Assembly (NCBI GenBank): GCA_963704825.1
Contig: CAVPHV010000014.1
Span: 186,001-250,000, forward strand
Source: CAVPHV01 sp963704825
GTDB lineage: Bacteria; Actinomycetota; Acidimicrobiia; Spongiisociales; UBA5794
Direction of reading: 5' to 3'
DNA length: 64,000 bases
Shown here: positions 8,355 to 16,876 of the stretch, one piece after another
Layout of the letters: the number at the start of each line of letters is the position of its first letter
How positions within the stretch are numbered: the stretch's first letter is position 1
The notes under the pieces: generated by a model
Databases searched by the model: none
Seen by the model: the letters and a program-made list of their open reading frames with translations, nothing else
Told to the model about the DNA's origin: nothing
Translations under genes and position numbers: made by a program

Positions 8355-10462
8355 GTCGTCCTCGAGGTCGTCGCGCCGAGGTCGCGAAGGCCGGCATCGA
8401 TCAGCTCGGCCCAGAAATCCGCAGCATTGGCGAGCACCGGGGCGATCGGCGAGTCGCGGTGCCCGTTGTGCTCGGCCTTGAAGTGGATGAAACCGTCGTC
8501 GTCGACCTCGCCCACCTGATTGTCGGTTGTGGTAGCCGTGGGCCCTTTGATAGAGGCCGACATGGTGTTGAGCCAGTCGAGGCCGTCCTCGGCGAGGCGT
8601 TCGAGGGTCGAAGACGGGAGGGGTGCGGGGGTGTCTGGTCGCGGCTTGCCGATCCGGATGTCACGACCCTCAACGAGGGCTTCGAGGTTTGCGAGGGTGC
8701 GGTCGAAGAAGGTGGCGTAGGCGTCGGTGACCAGGTGAGCCTTGAAGTCTGGGGCGAGGCCGAGGTCGACGGCCGTCCACAGTGGAGGCAAGGTGAACAG
8801 TTGACGCCCGAAGATCGTGACGGCGGTGCCGGTATTCGTGCGATCGAAGGTGACGATGCCGTCGTCGTAGCGGGCCGAATCGTTGGGGCTTGCGATGGTT
8901 TTCCAGTAGAGGCGATGCCGATCGGTGCCGTATTCGACGATCTCGAGCTTGCAGACGTCGATGGGTTTGCCGCCGGACAGGGCCAGGTAGTTCGGTTGTG
9001 GGAGGTAGAGGTTGCGTTCGGCCTGACGGATCGACCGTTCGTCGTCGTCGTACTGCAGTTCGACGACGACACCCCCGAGGTAGTCGTTCATGTAGGAGAT
9101 CGTCCTGGCGACGTCGACTGCCGCCACGAACTCGTCGAAGTCGATCGGTAGGTCGCTCCGGTAGTCGAAGAGCACTGCCTCATCGAGGTAGCGCCACCGC
9201 AGCCGGGGACGGTGTTCCTCCGCCCCGTCCAGCAGCTGCTCCAGCCCCTTCAGTTCGGGGACGATGCTGCGGTAGACGCTCGGCGCAAACGAGTCCGGAT
9301 CGAACCCGAGCCGTACGTCGGACCGCCGCACGTTGTCCTTGTCATACAGGATGCGATAGGTGTCAACGACCCGCTGTGCGGCTCCGGCGGTGTAGCCGGC
9401 GAAGACGAGTGCCCCGAACGCGAGCGGGTCGCTGTCGATGTCGGCGAACCAAGGGGCGAGCTTCTCGTTCAGTGTTGCATCGATCGGCGATTCGAGCGTA
9501 AACAGTTCAGGGTCGAGGACCTGGATCCAGGGCCGCGTCAACTGTGACAACCACGGTGAGGACTCGAGTTGCGTCATCGCGTCGAGGGCGAGTGGGTGGG
9601 GAGCGATGAACCCGTCGTAGACCGCCAGGCTGCCATCGATTTCGAGGTCGGGGCGGTCCGGAGCACGGGCGAACAGCGGAGACACGCCCGGATCGAGGCC
9701 CATTTTGATGGCGCCGACGACATCGGCGGTCCAGATGTCGTAGGCGGCGATGATGGTGCCGGTGCTGATGGGCTTGGGCGCCCTCGCGCCGCCTGAGCCG
9801 TGACAGCTCTCGATGGCGTCGATGATGGTCAGGTCTACCGGTGTGAGGGCGAGCAGTTCGGCCACAACATCACCCGGGGGTGCACTGGGCCGGGTTCCAT
9901 AGGCATTCGGCAGCACCCGCATCACGGTCCCAAGCCCGAGGTGGTAACCGCTTGAGGCGTGCGTGGTGTTGGTCGCACACACGATCCGGTAGCCGGCGTT
10001 AAGCCACGTCTCGCTCAACTTGGTTCCTGCCAGCAGGTCGCCGGGCTGGAACGGCGCATCGATCAAATCGTCCGACAGGTCGACGATGTCGTATTCCCGT
10101 CCGGCCGGGGTGACAAATCGGTAGCCGAGTAGGTCGACCAGGGCGTAGGCGCCGCGATTCCCCGCCCACGCCGCCGACTCATCCGCCCCAGCTGCGACGA
10201 CCACGTTTGGGTACCCGCCCTCGTGCAGCAGATCGACGAGCGTCTCGACCAGCGTCGGGTCGGTTGCGGCAGGCGATCCCTTGGCGAATGCTCCGAGCTC
10301 CGGCACGATCACAATCGGCAAGTCCAATCGATCGCGGCCGGCCGGCCCTCCACCGAGCAGGGGTCCCCCGGCGCGGAGGCGGTCGAGGACGGCGGCGAGC
10401 AAAGTCGCGTGATCGAGAGAAGGCGCCTCCACCACAACGGCTCGATTTCGGACGCTCACCAC
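8351..10462 (-). CDS. DUF362-like protein with C-terminal extension
   Basis: A 703-residue protein. The N-terminal 300 residues match the style of DUF362 proteins (LPIVIVPELGAFAKGSPAATDPTLVETLVDLL, later DLTIIDAIESCHGSGGARAP), a family often found with iron-sulfur proteins, though no ferredoxin CxxCxxC is present here. The C-terminal half looks like an independent mixed alpha/beta region with an aromatic-rich segment (ERNLYLPQPNYLALSGG). GTG at 10462 has only a weak GAGG behind it, so the true start is uncertain by a codon or two. It heads the DUF362-SDR-SRPBCC trio with an ATGA overlap. The reaction is unknown. Confidence 0.65.
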   Translation of the reverse strand: MVSVRNRAVVVEAPSLDHATLLAAVLDRLRAGGPLLGGGPAGRDRLDLPIVIVPELGAFAKGSPAATDPTLVETLVDLLHEGGYPNVVVAAGADESAAWAGNRGAYALVDLLGYRFVTPAGREYDIVDLSDDLIDAPFQPGDLLAGTKLSETWLNAGYRIVCATNTTHASSGYHLGLGTVMRVLPNAYGTRPSAPPGDVVAELLALTPVDLTIIDAIESCHGSGGARAPKPISTGTIIAAYDIWTADVVGAIKMGLDPGVSPLFARAPDRPDLEIDGSLAVYDGFIAPHPLALDAMTQLESSPWLSQLTRPWIQVLDPELFTLESPIDATLNEKLAPWFADIDSDPLAFGALVFAGYTAGAAQRVVDTYRILYDKDNVRRSDVRLGFDPDSFAPSVYRSIVPELKGLEQLLDGAEEHRPRLRWRYLDEAVLFDYRSDLPIDFDEFVAAVDVARTISYMNDYLGGVVVELQYDDDERSIRQAERNLYLPQPNYLALSGGKPIDVCKLEIVEYGTDRHRLYWKTIASPNDSARYDDGIVTFDRTNTGTAVTIFGRQLFTLPPLWTAVDLGLAPDFKAHLVTDAYATFFDRTLANLEALVEGRDIRIGKPRPDTPAPLPSSTLERLAEDGLDWLNTMSASIKGPTATTTDNQVGEVDDDGFIHFKAEHNGHRDSPIAPVLANAADFWAELIDAGLRDLGATTSRTT

Positions 10463-10808
10463 GAGCCTCGGAATGTGCGGATCGCCCCCGACATGAATTC
10501 ACCCCTCACTCGTCGCCAACGCCACTGGCTGAGGCGTCTCCAACACTACCGCCGGGACCATTCTGATGGGTCGGCGAACGAAATGCCGGGGTGGAGTTCG
10601 GCATGGAGCTTTCGAGGGGACTTCGATGTGGTCGACGAGTTTGATCACCTCGAGTCACGTCGCCTCCTCCGTCCTTTGTCCATCTTTCGGATTCGTGCGG
10701 AAGATGGGCGGCAACGCGGCGGCGCTTGGTGCGGAATCACCCGCCGGGCCGTTTGCCGGTTAGCGACGTGCGCTCAACGGGTCTTGAATGGTCGGGTCAG
10801 GAGGCGCC
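10463..10808. other. 346-bp intergenic region between divergent genes
   Basis: This lies between the start of the minus-strand DUF362-like gene and the AGGAGG/ATG of the plus-strand Gfo/Idh gene, so it should hold promoters for both. I see no convincing sigma-70 pair or operator. A short open stretch ending at 10763 (GNAAALGAESPAGPFAG then stop) may be the tail of a lost gene, but it is too short to name. Confidence 0.4.
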
Positions 10809-11977
10809 ATGAGCACGAAGGTTTCAATTGGAGTCGTCGGGCTGGGAACGATCGCCCAGACGCAACACCTCCCCAACATCGCCGAGTTGGGTGACAGGTT
10901 CCGGCTCACGGCGGTCGCGGACATCTCTCCAGGGTTGGTTGCCGCCATCGCCGCCGACCTCCCTGAGGACGTGGTTACGTCGCAGGACTGGCGCGAGGTG
11001 TGTGCCAACCCCGGCGTTGACGCGGTGCTTCTGCTGACCCCGGGCGGCCACGAAGTCATGACCGAGGCAGCGGTGCTCGCCGGCAAGCACGTGTTCGCCG
11101 AGAAACCGCTGTGTCTCACCGTTGCGGCGGCGATCCGCCTCGACTCTCTCGCCCGTGAGCGGGGGCTGGTGCTCCAAGTCGGCTACATGAAGCCCCACGA
11201 GTCTTCGCTCGATGAGCTGCGGCGACGCCTGGGCGACATGGGTGACCTGCGGTTGGTTCGCCACACCGTCTACCACCCCGAGCGCGAGCCTCAGCTTGCC
11301 CACACCACCGTGCTCAGCTTCGACGACGCCGATCTTGGCGCTTTTGCCGATGCGGCGCAGCACGCCGAGGGGCGAACCGTCGAAGCTATCGGTGAGCCCC
11401 CCCTGCAGTGGAGCCGTCTCTACCGAGATGTCCTCCAGGGCTCGTCTGATCCACACCGTGTCGCTGGTTCGATTGGTCTTCGGCGGATTGCCGAGGGTGT
11501 GCGAAGCCCATCTGTGGCCCGTGGGGCCGTTCGGGCCCGACGTCGGCTTCGGGCCCGACAACACCGACCCACCGAGTCTGCAGGTGGATGCCATGTTTGG
11601 GGACGGAACCCGGGTGGAGATGAATTGGCTGTGGCTGCCCAACTACCCGGTCTATCGCGAGGTGCTCGAGATTCACGGCACGGCGGGGTCGATGGAACTC
11701 GAGTTGCCGCCTCCCTATGTGCGTGCCCAAGCCGCGGGACTGACCATTCGGCACGGCGATGGTGTTCGCCACCACGGCGGTGGAACCGACTCAGCGTTCC
11801 TCCACGAGTTGGTCGCGTTTCACGCTGCCATCGCCGAAGGCGCCGTGCTCGATGATGCGCGGGGAGTGGCCGCCGATACGGCATGGCTGCAGGACGCACT
11901 GCAGGCGTTCGCCGCAGGACGACGGCGTGGTCCTGGGTGGCGAGGTCGCACAGCGGCGGGGCACCACCGATCGCTGA
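10809..11977 (+). pseudogene. Gfo/Idh/MocA-family oxidoreductase, interrupted by two frameshifts
   Basis: Read across three frames this is one oxidoreductase of about 388 residues. The first frame gives the NAD-binding start VGVVGLGTIAQTQHLPNI and the EKP motif (AGKHVFAEKPLCLT), and runs to WSRLYRDVLQGS near 11444. The second frame continues at once with LIHTVSLVRLVFGG from 11446 and runs to QAFAAGRR near 11925. The third frame gives VVLGGEVAQ and a TGA at 11977. Both junctions are explained by one extra base. The start has a good AGGAGG. The protein sequence is otherwise well kept, so this is a very recent pseudogene or a consensus error. Such enzymes oxidise or reduce sugars and cyclitols. 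Confidence 0.8.
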
Positions 11978-12012
11978 GGCCCCTTTTCGCCAACCTCACC
12001 GGCCAGGGTGCA

Positions 12013-13395
12013 TCATTGGTTGCCGTCCCACCATTTGTGCCAGAGCTGGTTGTCGCTGCCGCGTACGAAGCAGTCGATTCGGTTCGGGCCCCAGGACACT
12101 GCTGCTGGCGCTGCGGTGAGCCTACCTCCGAGGTCTTCCCAGCCTTGCCATTGGTTGCCGTCCCACCACTTGTGCTTCAAGCGGTTGTCACTGCCTCGGG
12201 CGAATACGTCGAGCCGGTTGGCCGACCAGGAAGACGCGGCAGGTGCCGAAGCGAGTTCCCCACCCAAGTCCTCCCAGCGCTGCCATTGGTTGCCGTCCCA
12301 CCATTTGTGCCAGAGCTGGTTGTCGCTGCCGCGTACGAAGCAGTCGATTCGGTTGGGGCCCCAGGACACTGCTGCTGGCGCTGCGGTGAGCCTACCTCCG
12401 AGGTCTTCCCAGCCTTGCCATTGGTTGCCGTCCCACCACTTGTGCTTCAAGCGGTTGTCACTGCCTCGGGCGAATATGTCGAGCCGGTTGGCCGACCAGG
12501 AAGACGCGGCAGGTGCCGAAGCGAGTTCCCCACCCAAGTCCTCCCAGCGCTGCCATTGGTTGCCGTCCCACCATTTGTGCCAGAGCTGGTTGTCGCTGCC
12601 GCGTACGAAGCAGTCGATTCGGTTGGGGCCCCAGGACACTGCTGCTGGCGTTGCGGTGAGCCTACCTCCGAGGTCTTCCCAGCCTTGCCATTGGTTGCCG
12701 TCCCACCACTTGTGCTTCAAGCGGTTGTCACTGCCTCGGGCGAATATGTCGAGCCGGTTGGCCGACCAGGAAGACGCGGCAGGTGCCGAAGCGAGCACGC
12801 CTCCAAGGCGCTCCCAACCACTCCAATGTGGACCGCGCTCATGCTTGAACGTCACATGATAGGTTGCGTCTTCCTGGTCGGAAGGTGAACGGAAGCGGAC
12901 AGTTTGGGACTGACCGAATTCCGTAATCGTGACTCGCTCGGTGCCGATTACATCGTCGTCACCTTTGGGGAACTCCATATAGATTGAGGCCAGTCCATTG
13001 AGAGCATTCCGAATACCGGCGAACCCCATCTTCTTTGATGCTTCGCTGGTCGTAGGATTGCCTCCCGCAAGCGAGCCGAGCATGATGGACCTCCACACCA
13101 GATCTGTCTGGGTCCTCCATGCACCGATAACCGCATCGCCTGCGATATCTTTGGACGCGTCTTCTTCAACCAGCATTGCGACGTACACAGCATCCGGATC
13201 GGTAATCGCTACGCCAACGTCAAGATTGCGTGCCTGACCGGTATCGAAGTCCTGCCAGGCACTACTTGGACCAATGGAGTTCAGTTCGCTGTTGAATGGC
13301 GGTCTCGTAATGCCCGTGAACATGACGAGATAGATATCGTCGGAGGCAATCTCATCCGATTCCTCTTCGCAGAAGATTCTGTCGACTACTAGCAC
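12013..13395 (-). CDS. PLL-like multi-blade lectin with N-terminal C2-like domain
   Basis: A 460-residue protein. The N-terminal 170 residues contain VVDRIFCEEESDEIASDDIY, the Cys/acidic/DE-Y pattern of a domain I have seen fused to sugar-binding repeats. The rest is a string of 45-residue blades in two alternating forms, each with GSDN-x-L-x-HKWWDGNQWQ-x-WEDLGG, like PLL/fucose-binding propeller lectins. No signal peptide is evident. The start is placed at the GTG six bases after GGAGGAG; a GTG 18 nt upstream is the alternative. The last blade is cut short by TGA right after WDGNQ. The 5' part (about 12850-13400) looks lower in GC than its neighbours, suggesting acquisition. Confidence 0.75.
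   Translation of the reverse strand: MLVVDRIFCEEESDEIASDDIYLVMFTGITRPPFNSELNSIGPSSAWQDFDTGQARNLDVGVAITDPDAVYVAMLVEEDASKDIAGDAVIGAWRTQTDLVWRSIMLGSLAGGNPTTSEASKKMGFAGIRNALNGLASIYMEFPKGDDDVIGTERVTITEFGQSQTVRFRSPSDQEDATYHVTFKHERGPHWSGWERLGGVLASAPAASSWSANRLDIFARGSDNRLKHKWWDGNQWQGWEDLGGRLTATPAAVSWGPNRIDCFVRGSDNQLWHKWWDGNQWQRWEDLGGELASAPAASSWSANRLDIFARGSDNRLKHKWWDGNQWQGWEDLGGRLTAAPAAVSWGPNRIDCFVRGSDNQLWHKWWDGNQWQRWEDLGGELASAPAASSWSANRLDVFARGSDNRLKHKWWDGNQWQGWEDLGGRLTAAPAAVSWGPNRIDCFVRGSDNQLWHKWWDGNQ
12031..12808. repeat. 270-bp tandem repeat, about 2.9 near-identical copies
   Basis: The same 270-bp unit begins at 12031, 12301 and 12571, the third copy being partial. Each unit encodes 90 residues on the minus strand, that is two lectin blades. 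Copies differ at only a few positions, for example ttcgggcc versus ttggggcc near 12080/12350 and gaatacgtcg versus gaatatgtcg near 12203/12473. Such high identity implies recent duplication or homogenisation, and copy number could vary or be collapsed in assembly. Confidence 0.95.
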
Positions 13396-13640
13396 CTCAC
13401 ACTCCTCCAACACTTCGAGCTACGGCGATGGTCACCCGACAGGACGCACTGCGTCGGTTCTTCTTCCCGTTGGTGGCGAGGGCTCCAGCATCCTGCAAGG
13501 TTCCCGCGGTCCAAGCATGGGCTCCGACGACACGATCCGGCCAGAGTCCTAGGTCCCTCAATCTGCGTTCTTCACTGAGGCGGCCTGCGCATACTGCCGA
13601 TCGGAACAGCGGAGTCCCGAGCCCTGTTGTCGCCACCGGG

Positions 13641-14240
13641 TGAATACTGATCCCTTATCACCGCCCGAATACTGACCCCCCTCCTGGCCGGGTCCACCAC
13701 TGATAGTGCTGGATGTTCGATCCTGGCTGGATTCCGGCCGGGAGGATTGGAGATTGATCGACGTGGAAGATTGGGCTGAGATCCGTCGGCTGCATAGGGC
13801 CGAGGAGTCAGGGGTGAAGGCGATTGCCCGAGGTTGGGGGTGGCGCGAACACGGTGCGGGCTGCGTTGCGTTCAGATGCGCCGCCTCGATATCAGCGGGC
13901 CCCCCGGGGGTCGATCGTTGATGTCGTCGAGCCCGAGATCCGGGAGTTGTCGAAGGGCTTTCCGGAAATGCCGGCGACGGTGATTGCAGAGCGGATTGGC
14001 TGGACTTGGGGGATGACGGTGCTGCGGGACAGGGTCGGGGAGCTGCGGCCGTGGGGTCTGGTGGAGCGAGCCAACGGCTATGTGGAGACCAGTTTCCTGC
14101 CCGGTCGATCCTTCGAGGACATCGACGATTTCAATCGGCAGCTGGCCGCCTGGTTGAAGCGAGCCAACCAGCGGATCCACGGCACCACCAAAGTGAGACC
14201 AGCCGAGGCGATCTTCGAAGACCGGGGGTTCGTTGGGAAC
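13641..14240 (+). pseudogene. Decayed IS21-family transposase (IstA remnant) with left-end repeats
   Basis: Two direct copies of gaatactga (13642-13650 and 13667-13675) resemble the multiple terminal repeats at IS21-family ends. A coding remnant from about 13754 reads IDVEDWAEIRRLHRAEESG, the usual helix-turn-helix opening of IstA. It then changes frame near 13820-13850 into NTVRAALRSDAPPRYQRAPRG and MPATVIAERIGWTWGMTVLRDRV. The catalytic core is missing: the sequence jumps to FNRQLAAWLKRANQRIHGTTKVRPAEAIFEDRG, the C-terminal part of the family. Full IstA is about 400-550 residues; under 200 remain. No istB partner follows; the remnant ends against the amino-sugar operon. Confidence 0.78.
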
Positions 14241-14261
14241 CTGTTCCGGCCCGGCCTCCGG

Positions 14262-15293
14262 TCACACCGTCTTGGTCACCTTGGACAGCCCGCGGGGCTG
14301 GTCGGTGTCGAGGCCCTTCACGGTGCCCAGGTGATAGGCGAACAGTTGGGCGGCGACGATCGCCACCATCGGGCTGATCCACTCCGGCATCGGCTCGGGC
14401 AGCGGCACGCTGAAGGTGGCGGCCTCGAGCGCCGCCGGAACGTTTGAGATCGCCAGGGTGCGGGCCTGCCGTGCGTCCACCTCGGCGAGCAGGTCGAGCA
14501 TGTCTCGGAACAGCGGCCCATCCGGTGCCACCGCCAGGATCGGAAAGTCCGGTTCGACAACGGCGATGGGGCCATGGCGGAAGTCCGCCGTTGAATACGG
14601 ATGAGCCAGGGCGTAGGTGACCTCCTGGACCTTGAGCGCCCACTCGAACGCCGTCGAATGGTTGTAGCCACGACCCAGCACGGCACACGCTCGCATGTCG
14701 GCGAACTCGGCGGCGGCCGCCTCAACCAACGCCTCGGTGGCCAGCACCTCTTCCATGAACCCCGCCACCGGGGCAAGATCGGCGGTGTCGGTGCCGCGAT
14801 CGAATGCGGTCGATATCATCGCCACCGCCAGCAATTGTGCGGTGTAGGTCTTGGTCGCCGCAACGGCGTGTTCGGCACCAGCGCAGATGTCGAGTACCAG
14901 GTCGGCCTGGGCGGCCAGTGGCGAGTTGGGTTCGTTGGTGATCGCCAGCGTGGGCCGGCCCTGCCGGCGGCCCTCGGCCAGCACCGCGACCAAGTCCGGA
15001 GACTGTCCCGACTGGGAAATGCCGACGACGAGCGACCCATCCAACTGGGGCGGCCGCTGGTAGCTGGTGAACAACGATGGCGCCGCCAATGCCACCGGGA
15101 TCCGATTGTGGGCACCCCACAGGTATTTGGCGTAGCGCGCCGCGTTGTCCGACGTCCCCCGGGCGGCGATCAAGGCGTAGTCGTACGAGCGGCTCCGCAA
15201 CTCCTCACGAATCCCGGCGACTACGTCGGCATTCGCGGCCAGCGCTCGCCGCACCACCTCGGGCTGCTCCGCGATCTCTGAATGCATCGTCAT
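14262..15293 (-). CDS. SIS-domain sugar-phosphate isomerase/deaminase (probable NagB-II-type glucosamine-6-phosphate deaminase)
   Basis: A 343-residue protein with two SIS domains (about residues 30-170 and 195-335). It resembles the isomerase half of GlmS without the glutaminase domain: it opens with MHSEIAEQPEVV, and has ARGTSDNAARY, GISQSGQSPD and the TKTYTAQL block. Stand-alone proteins of this layout are often glucosamine-6-phosphate deaminases that yield fructose-6-phosphate and ammonia. Its ATG overlaps the GH3 stop as ATGA. It is the last gene of an operon with a hexosaminidase, deacetylase and ROK kinase, which supports amino-sugar breakdown. A role as another aldose-ketose isomerase is possible. 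Confidence 0.8.
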   Translation of the reverse strand: MTMHSEIAEQPEVVRRALAANADVVAGIREELRSRSYDYALIAARGTSDNAARYAKYLWGAHNRIPVALAAPSLFTSYQRPPQLDGSLVVGISQSGQSPDLVAVLAEGRRQGRPTLAITNEPNSPLAAQADLVLDICAGAEHAVAATKTYTAQLLAVAMISTAFDRGTDTADLAPVAGFMEEVLATEALVEAAAAEFADMRACAVLGRGYNHSTAFEWALKVQEVTYALAHPYSTADFRHGPIAVVEPDFPILAVAPDGPLFRDMLDLLAEVDARQARTLAISNVPAALEAATFSVPLPEPMPEWISPMVAIVAAQLFAYHLGTVKGLDTDQPRGLSKVTKTV

Positions 15294-16876
15294 GGCGTCT
15301 GTGTCTCCAAGCCGTGTCCGGCGTCGTAGTGGTCGGCGATCGTGACGGGCAACCTGCCGCCGAACGGGGCCCTCCCGAACAGCGCACTTGCCAGTGCGTC
15401 CATCATCGGCCGGCGCAGGCCGTAGGTGCAGGCGTACGTTTCTGCCGTGGGATACGCCACGAGGTCGTAGGGAGTACGCATCGCAACCGTCACCGTCGGC
15501 ACTCCGGTTGCCAGCAGTTCGTTCACGAGCGCAGCCTGCCGGTCATCGAGTGAAGCCGAGATCGTGCCGACCACGAGCACCGCGTAGTCGGCGGCCTTTG
15601 TCCGCATCGCCGCGATCTCGCCGTGGGTCGGGGAATGGCCGACGATGAACTCGTCGACCGTGCCGTGGTGCCGACGCAGGGCGGCAGCCAGCCCGGGTGT
15701 CACCAGGAAACTGGTGTCGGCCGGGGTGAGGTTGATCGGCTGCGGCATGATGGCGGCAATGCGGTCCGTCGACTCCAGACGAAGGGGAAGCAGGCCGGCG
15801 TCGTCGCGAACCAACGTTACTGCTCGCTGCGCCACCTCGGCCGCCAGGGCCCGATGCTCCGCCGACCCGACCGCGGAGAGGTCGGGCTGGATCGATCCGG
15901 CTACCCGGGTCCGCAGCGCCCTCGAGTTGGTAACCGCGGCGTCGAGGCGGTCTTGCGGGATGAGCCCGCGCCGGGTGGCGAGGTCGAGACCCTGCTCGAC
16001 CCGCTCCTGAGCCTCGCCCTTGAGGAGCAGCAGGTCGACCCCGGCCCGGATCGCGGTGATGGCGTCGATGACCTGGCCGGTACCCTGGGCGATGGCGCCC
16101 ATGTCGAAGGCGTCGGTGATGACGGCGCCGCCGAACCCGAGGTCGTCGCGCAACAGGCCGGTGAGGACGGCTCGTGACAGCGTCGAGGGCAGGTCATCGC
16201 GTTCGGTGAGGCCCGGGATGGCGAAGTGGCCGGTCATCACCAGGTCGGCACCGGCGTCGAGGCCGGCCAGAAACGGCACGAGTTCCATTCGATCGAGCCG
16301 GGCCCTGTCGTGAGCGATCACCGGGAGCCCGAAGTGGCTGTCGACCTGGGCGTTTCCCTTGCCGGGGAAATGTTTGAGCGTGGCGAGCACACCGGCGGAC
16401 CGCAGGCCGGTCACGAAGGCAGCAACATGGGCGGCGGCAGGTGCCGGTTCGTCACCGAAGGCCCGAATACCGAGGCTGGGGTTGGCCGGGTTGGTGTTGA
16501 GGTCGGCGCAAGGGGCGTAGTTGAGGTTTGCCCCGACGGCGAGCATCTCGACACCGATGGCGGCGCCCACCCGTCTGGTCAACTCGGGGTCACCCGCCGC
16601 CCCAAGCGCCATGTTGCCGGGGAACGGTGTGGTGCCGACCAGGGCGATCAATTGTCCCCCCTCCTGATCGGCCGCTATCAGCAACGGCAGGTCGTCGCCG
16701 TTGGCCGCCTGGAGCAAGCCGGTCAGCTCACGGGTTTGCTCGATGTCGCGGATGTTGTCTTCGGTGAAGAGGGTGAACCCCGCCGGAGGCTTGGTTCGGA
16801 CCCGGTCGAGGACATCGGTGGGAGCGTCAAGGCCCTCGAAGGCAAGGACCAACAGGTTGGTGATGTCTGCCGGCAC
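15290..16876 (-). CDS. Glycoside hydrolase family 3 beta-N-acetylhexosaminidase (NagZ-like)
   Basis: A 528-residue GH3 enzyme. DQEGG is at 70-74, the NagZ-type loop KHFPGKG at 168-174 with DSH at 179-181, and the nucleophile Asp255 sits in VITDAFDMG. These are the signatures of hexosaminidases and phosphorylases that cleave GlcNAc from muropeptides or chitooligosaccharides. The second GH3 domain (residues about 340-528) is present, as in Gram-positive NagZ. There is no signal peptide, so it probably acts in the cytoplasm. The GTG start shares one base with the TAG of the deacetylase gene. It supplies GlcNAc to the other operon products. Confidence 0.88.
   Translation of the reverse strand: MPADITNLLVLAFEGLDAPTDVLDRVRTKPPAGFTLFTEDNIRDIEQTRELTGLLQAANGDDLPLLIAADQEGGQLIALVGTTPFPGNMALGAAGDPELTRRVGAAIGVEMLAVGANLNYAPCADLNTNPANPSLGIRAFGDEPAPAAAHVAAFVTGLRSAGVLATLKHFPGKGNAQVDSHFGLPVIAHDRARLDRMELVPFLAGLDAGADLVMTGHFAIPGLTERDDLPSTLSRAVLTGLLRDDLGFGGAVITDAFDMGAIAQGTGQVIDAITAIRAGVDLLLLKGEAQERVEQGLDLATRRGLIPQDRLDAAVTNSRALRTRVAGSIQPDLSAVGSAEHRALAAEVAQRAVTLVRDDAGLLPLRLESTDRIAAIMPQPINLTPADTSFLVTPGLAAALRRHHGTVDEFIVGHSPTHGEIAAMRTKAADYAVLVVGTISASLDDRQAALVNELLATGVPTVTVAMRTPYDLVAYPTAETYACTYGLRRPMMDALASALFGRAPFGGRLPVTIADHYDAGHGLETQTP

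Noticed and set aside
10566..10763. Possible small gene of 65 residues in the gap before the oxidoreductase
   Set aside because: No ribosome site, no domain, and the composition resembles non-coding sequence. It may contain a gene tail but I cannot support it.
12031..12808. CRISPR-like or satellite interpretation of the repeats
   Set aside because: Units are 270 bp, have no spacers and are in frame in a protein with lectin-blade signatures.
11212..12888. A single 558-residue plus-strand protein running through the oxidoreductase and lectin region
   Set aside because: Its first part is the second frame of the frameshifted oxidoreductase and the rest is the antisense of the lectin repeats, which stay open only because of codon bias and repetition.
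13396..13640. Small open frames between the lectin start and the IS21 left end
   Set aside because: Both strands are open for about 70-80 codons but show no ribosome site or motif; the stretch may hold the lectin promoter.
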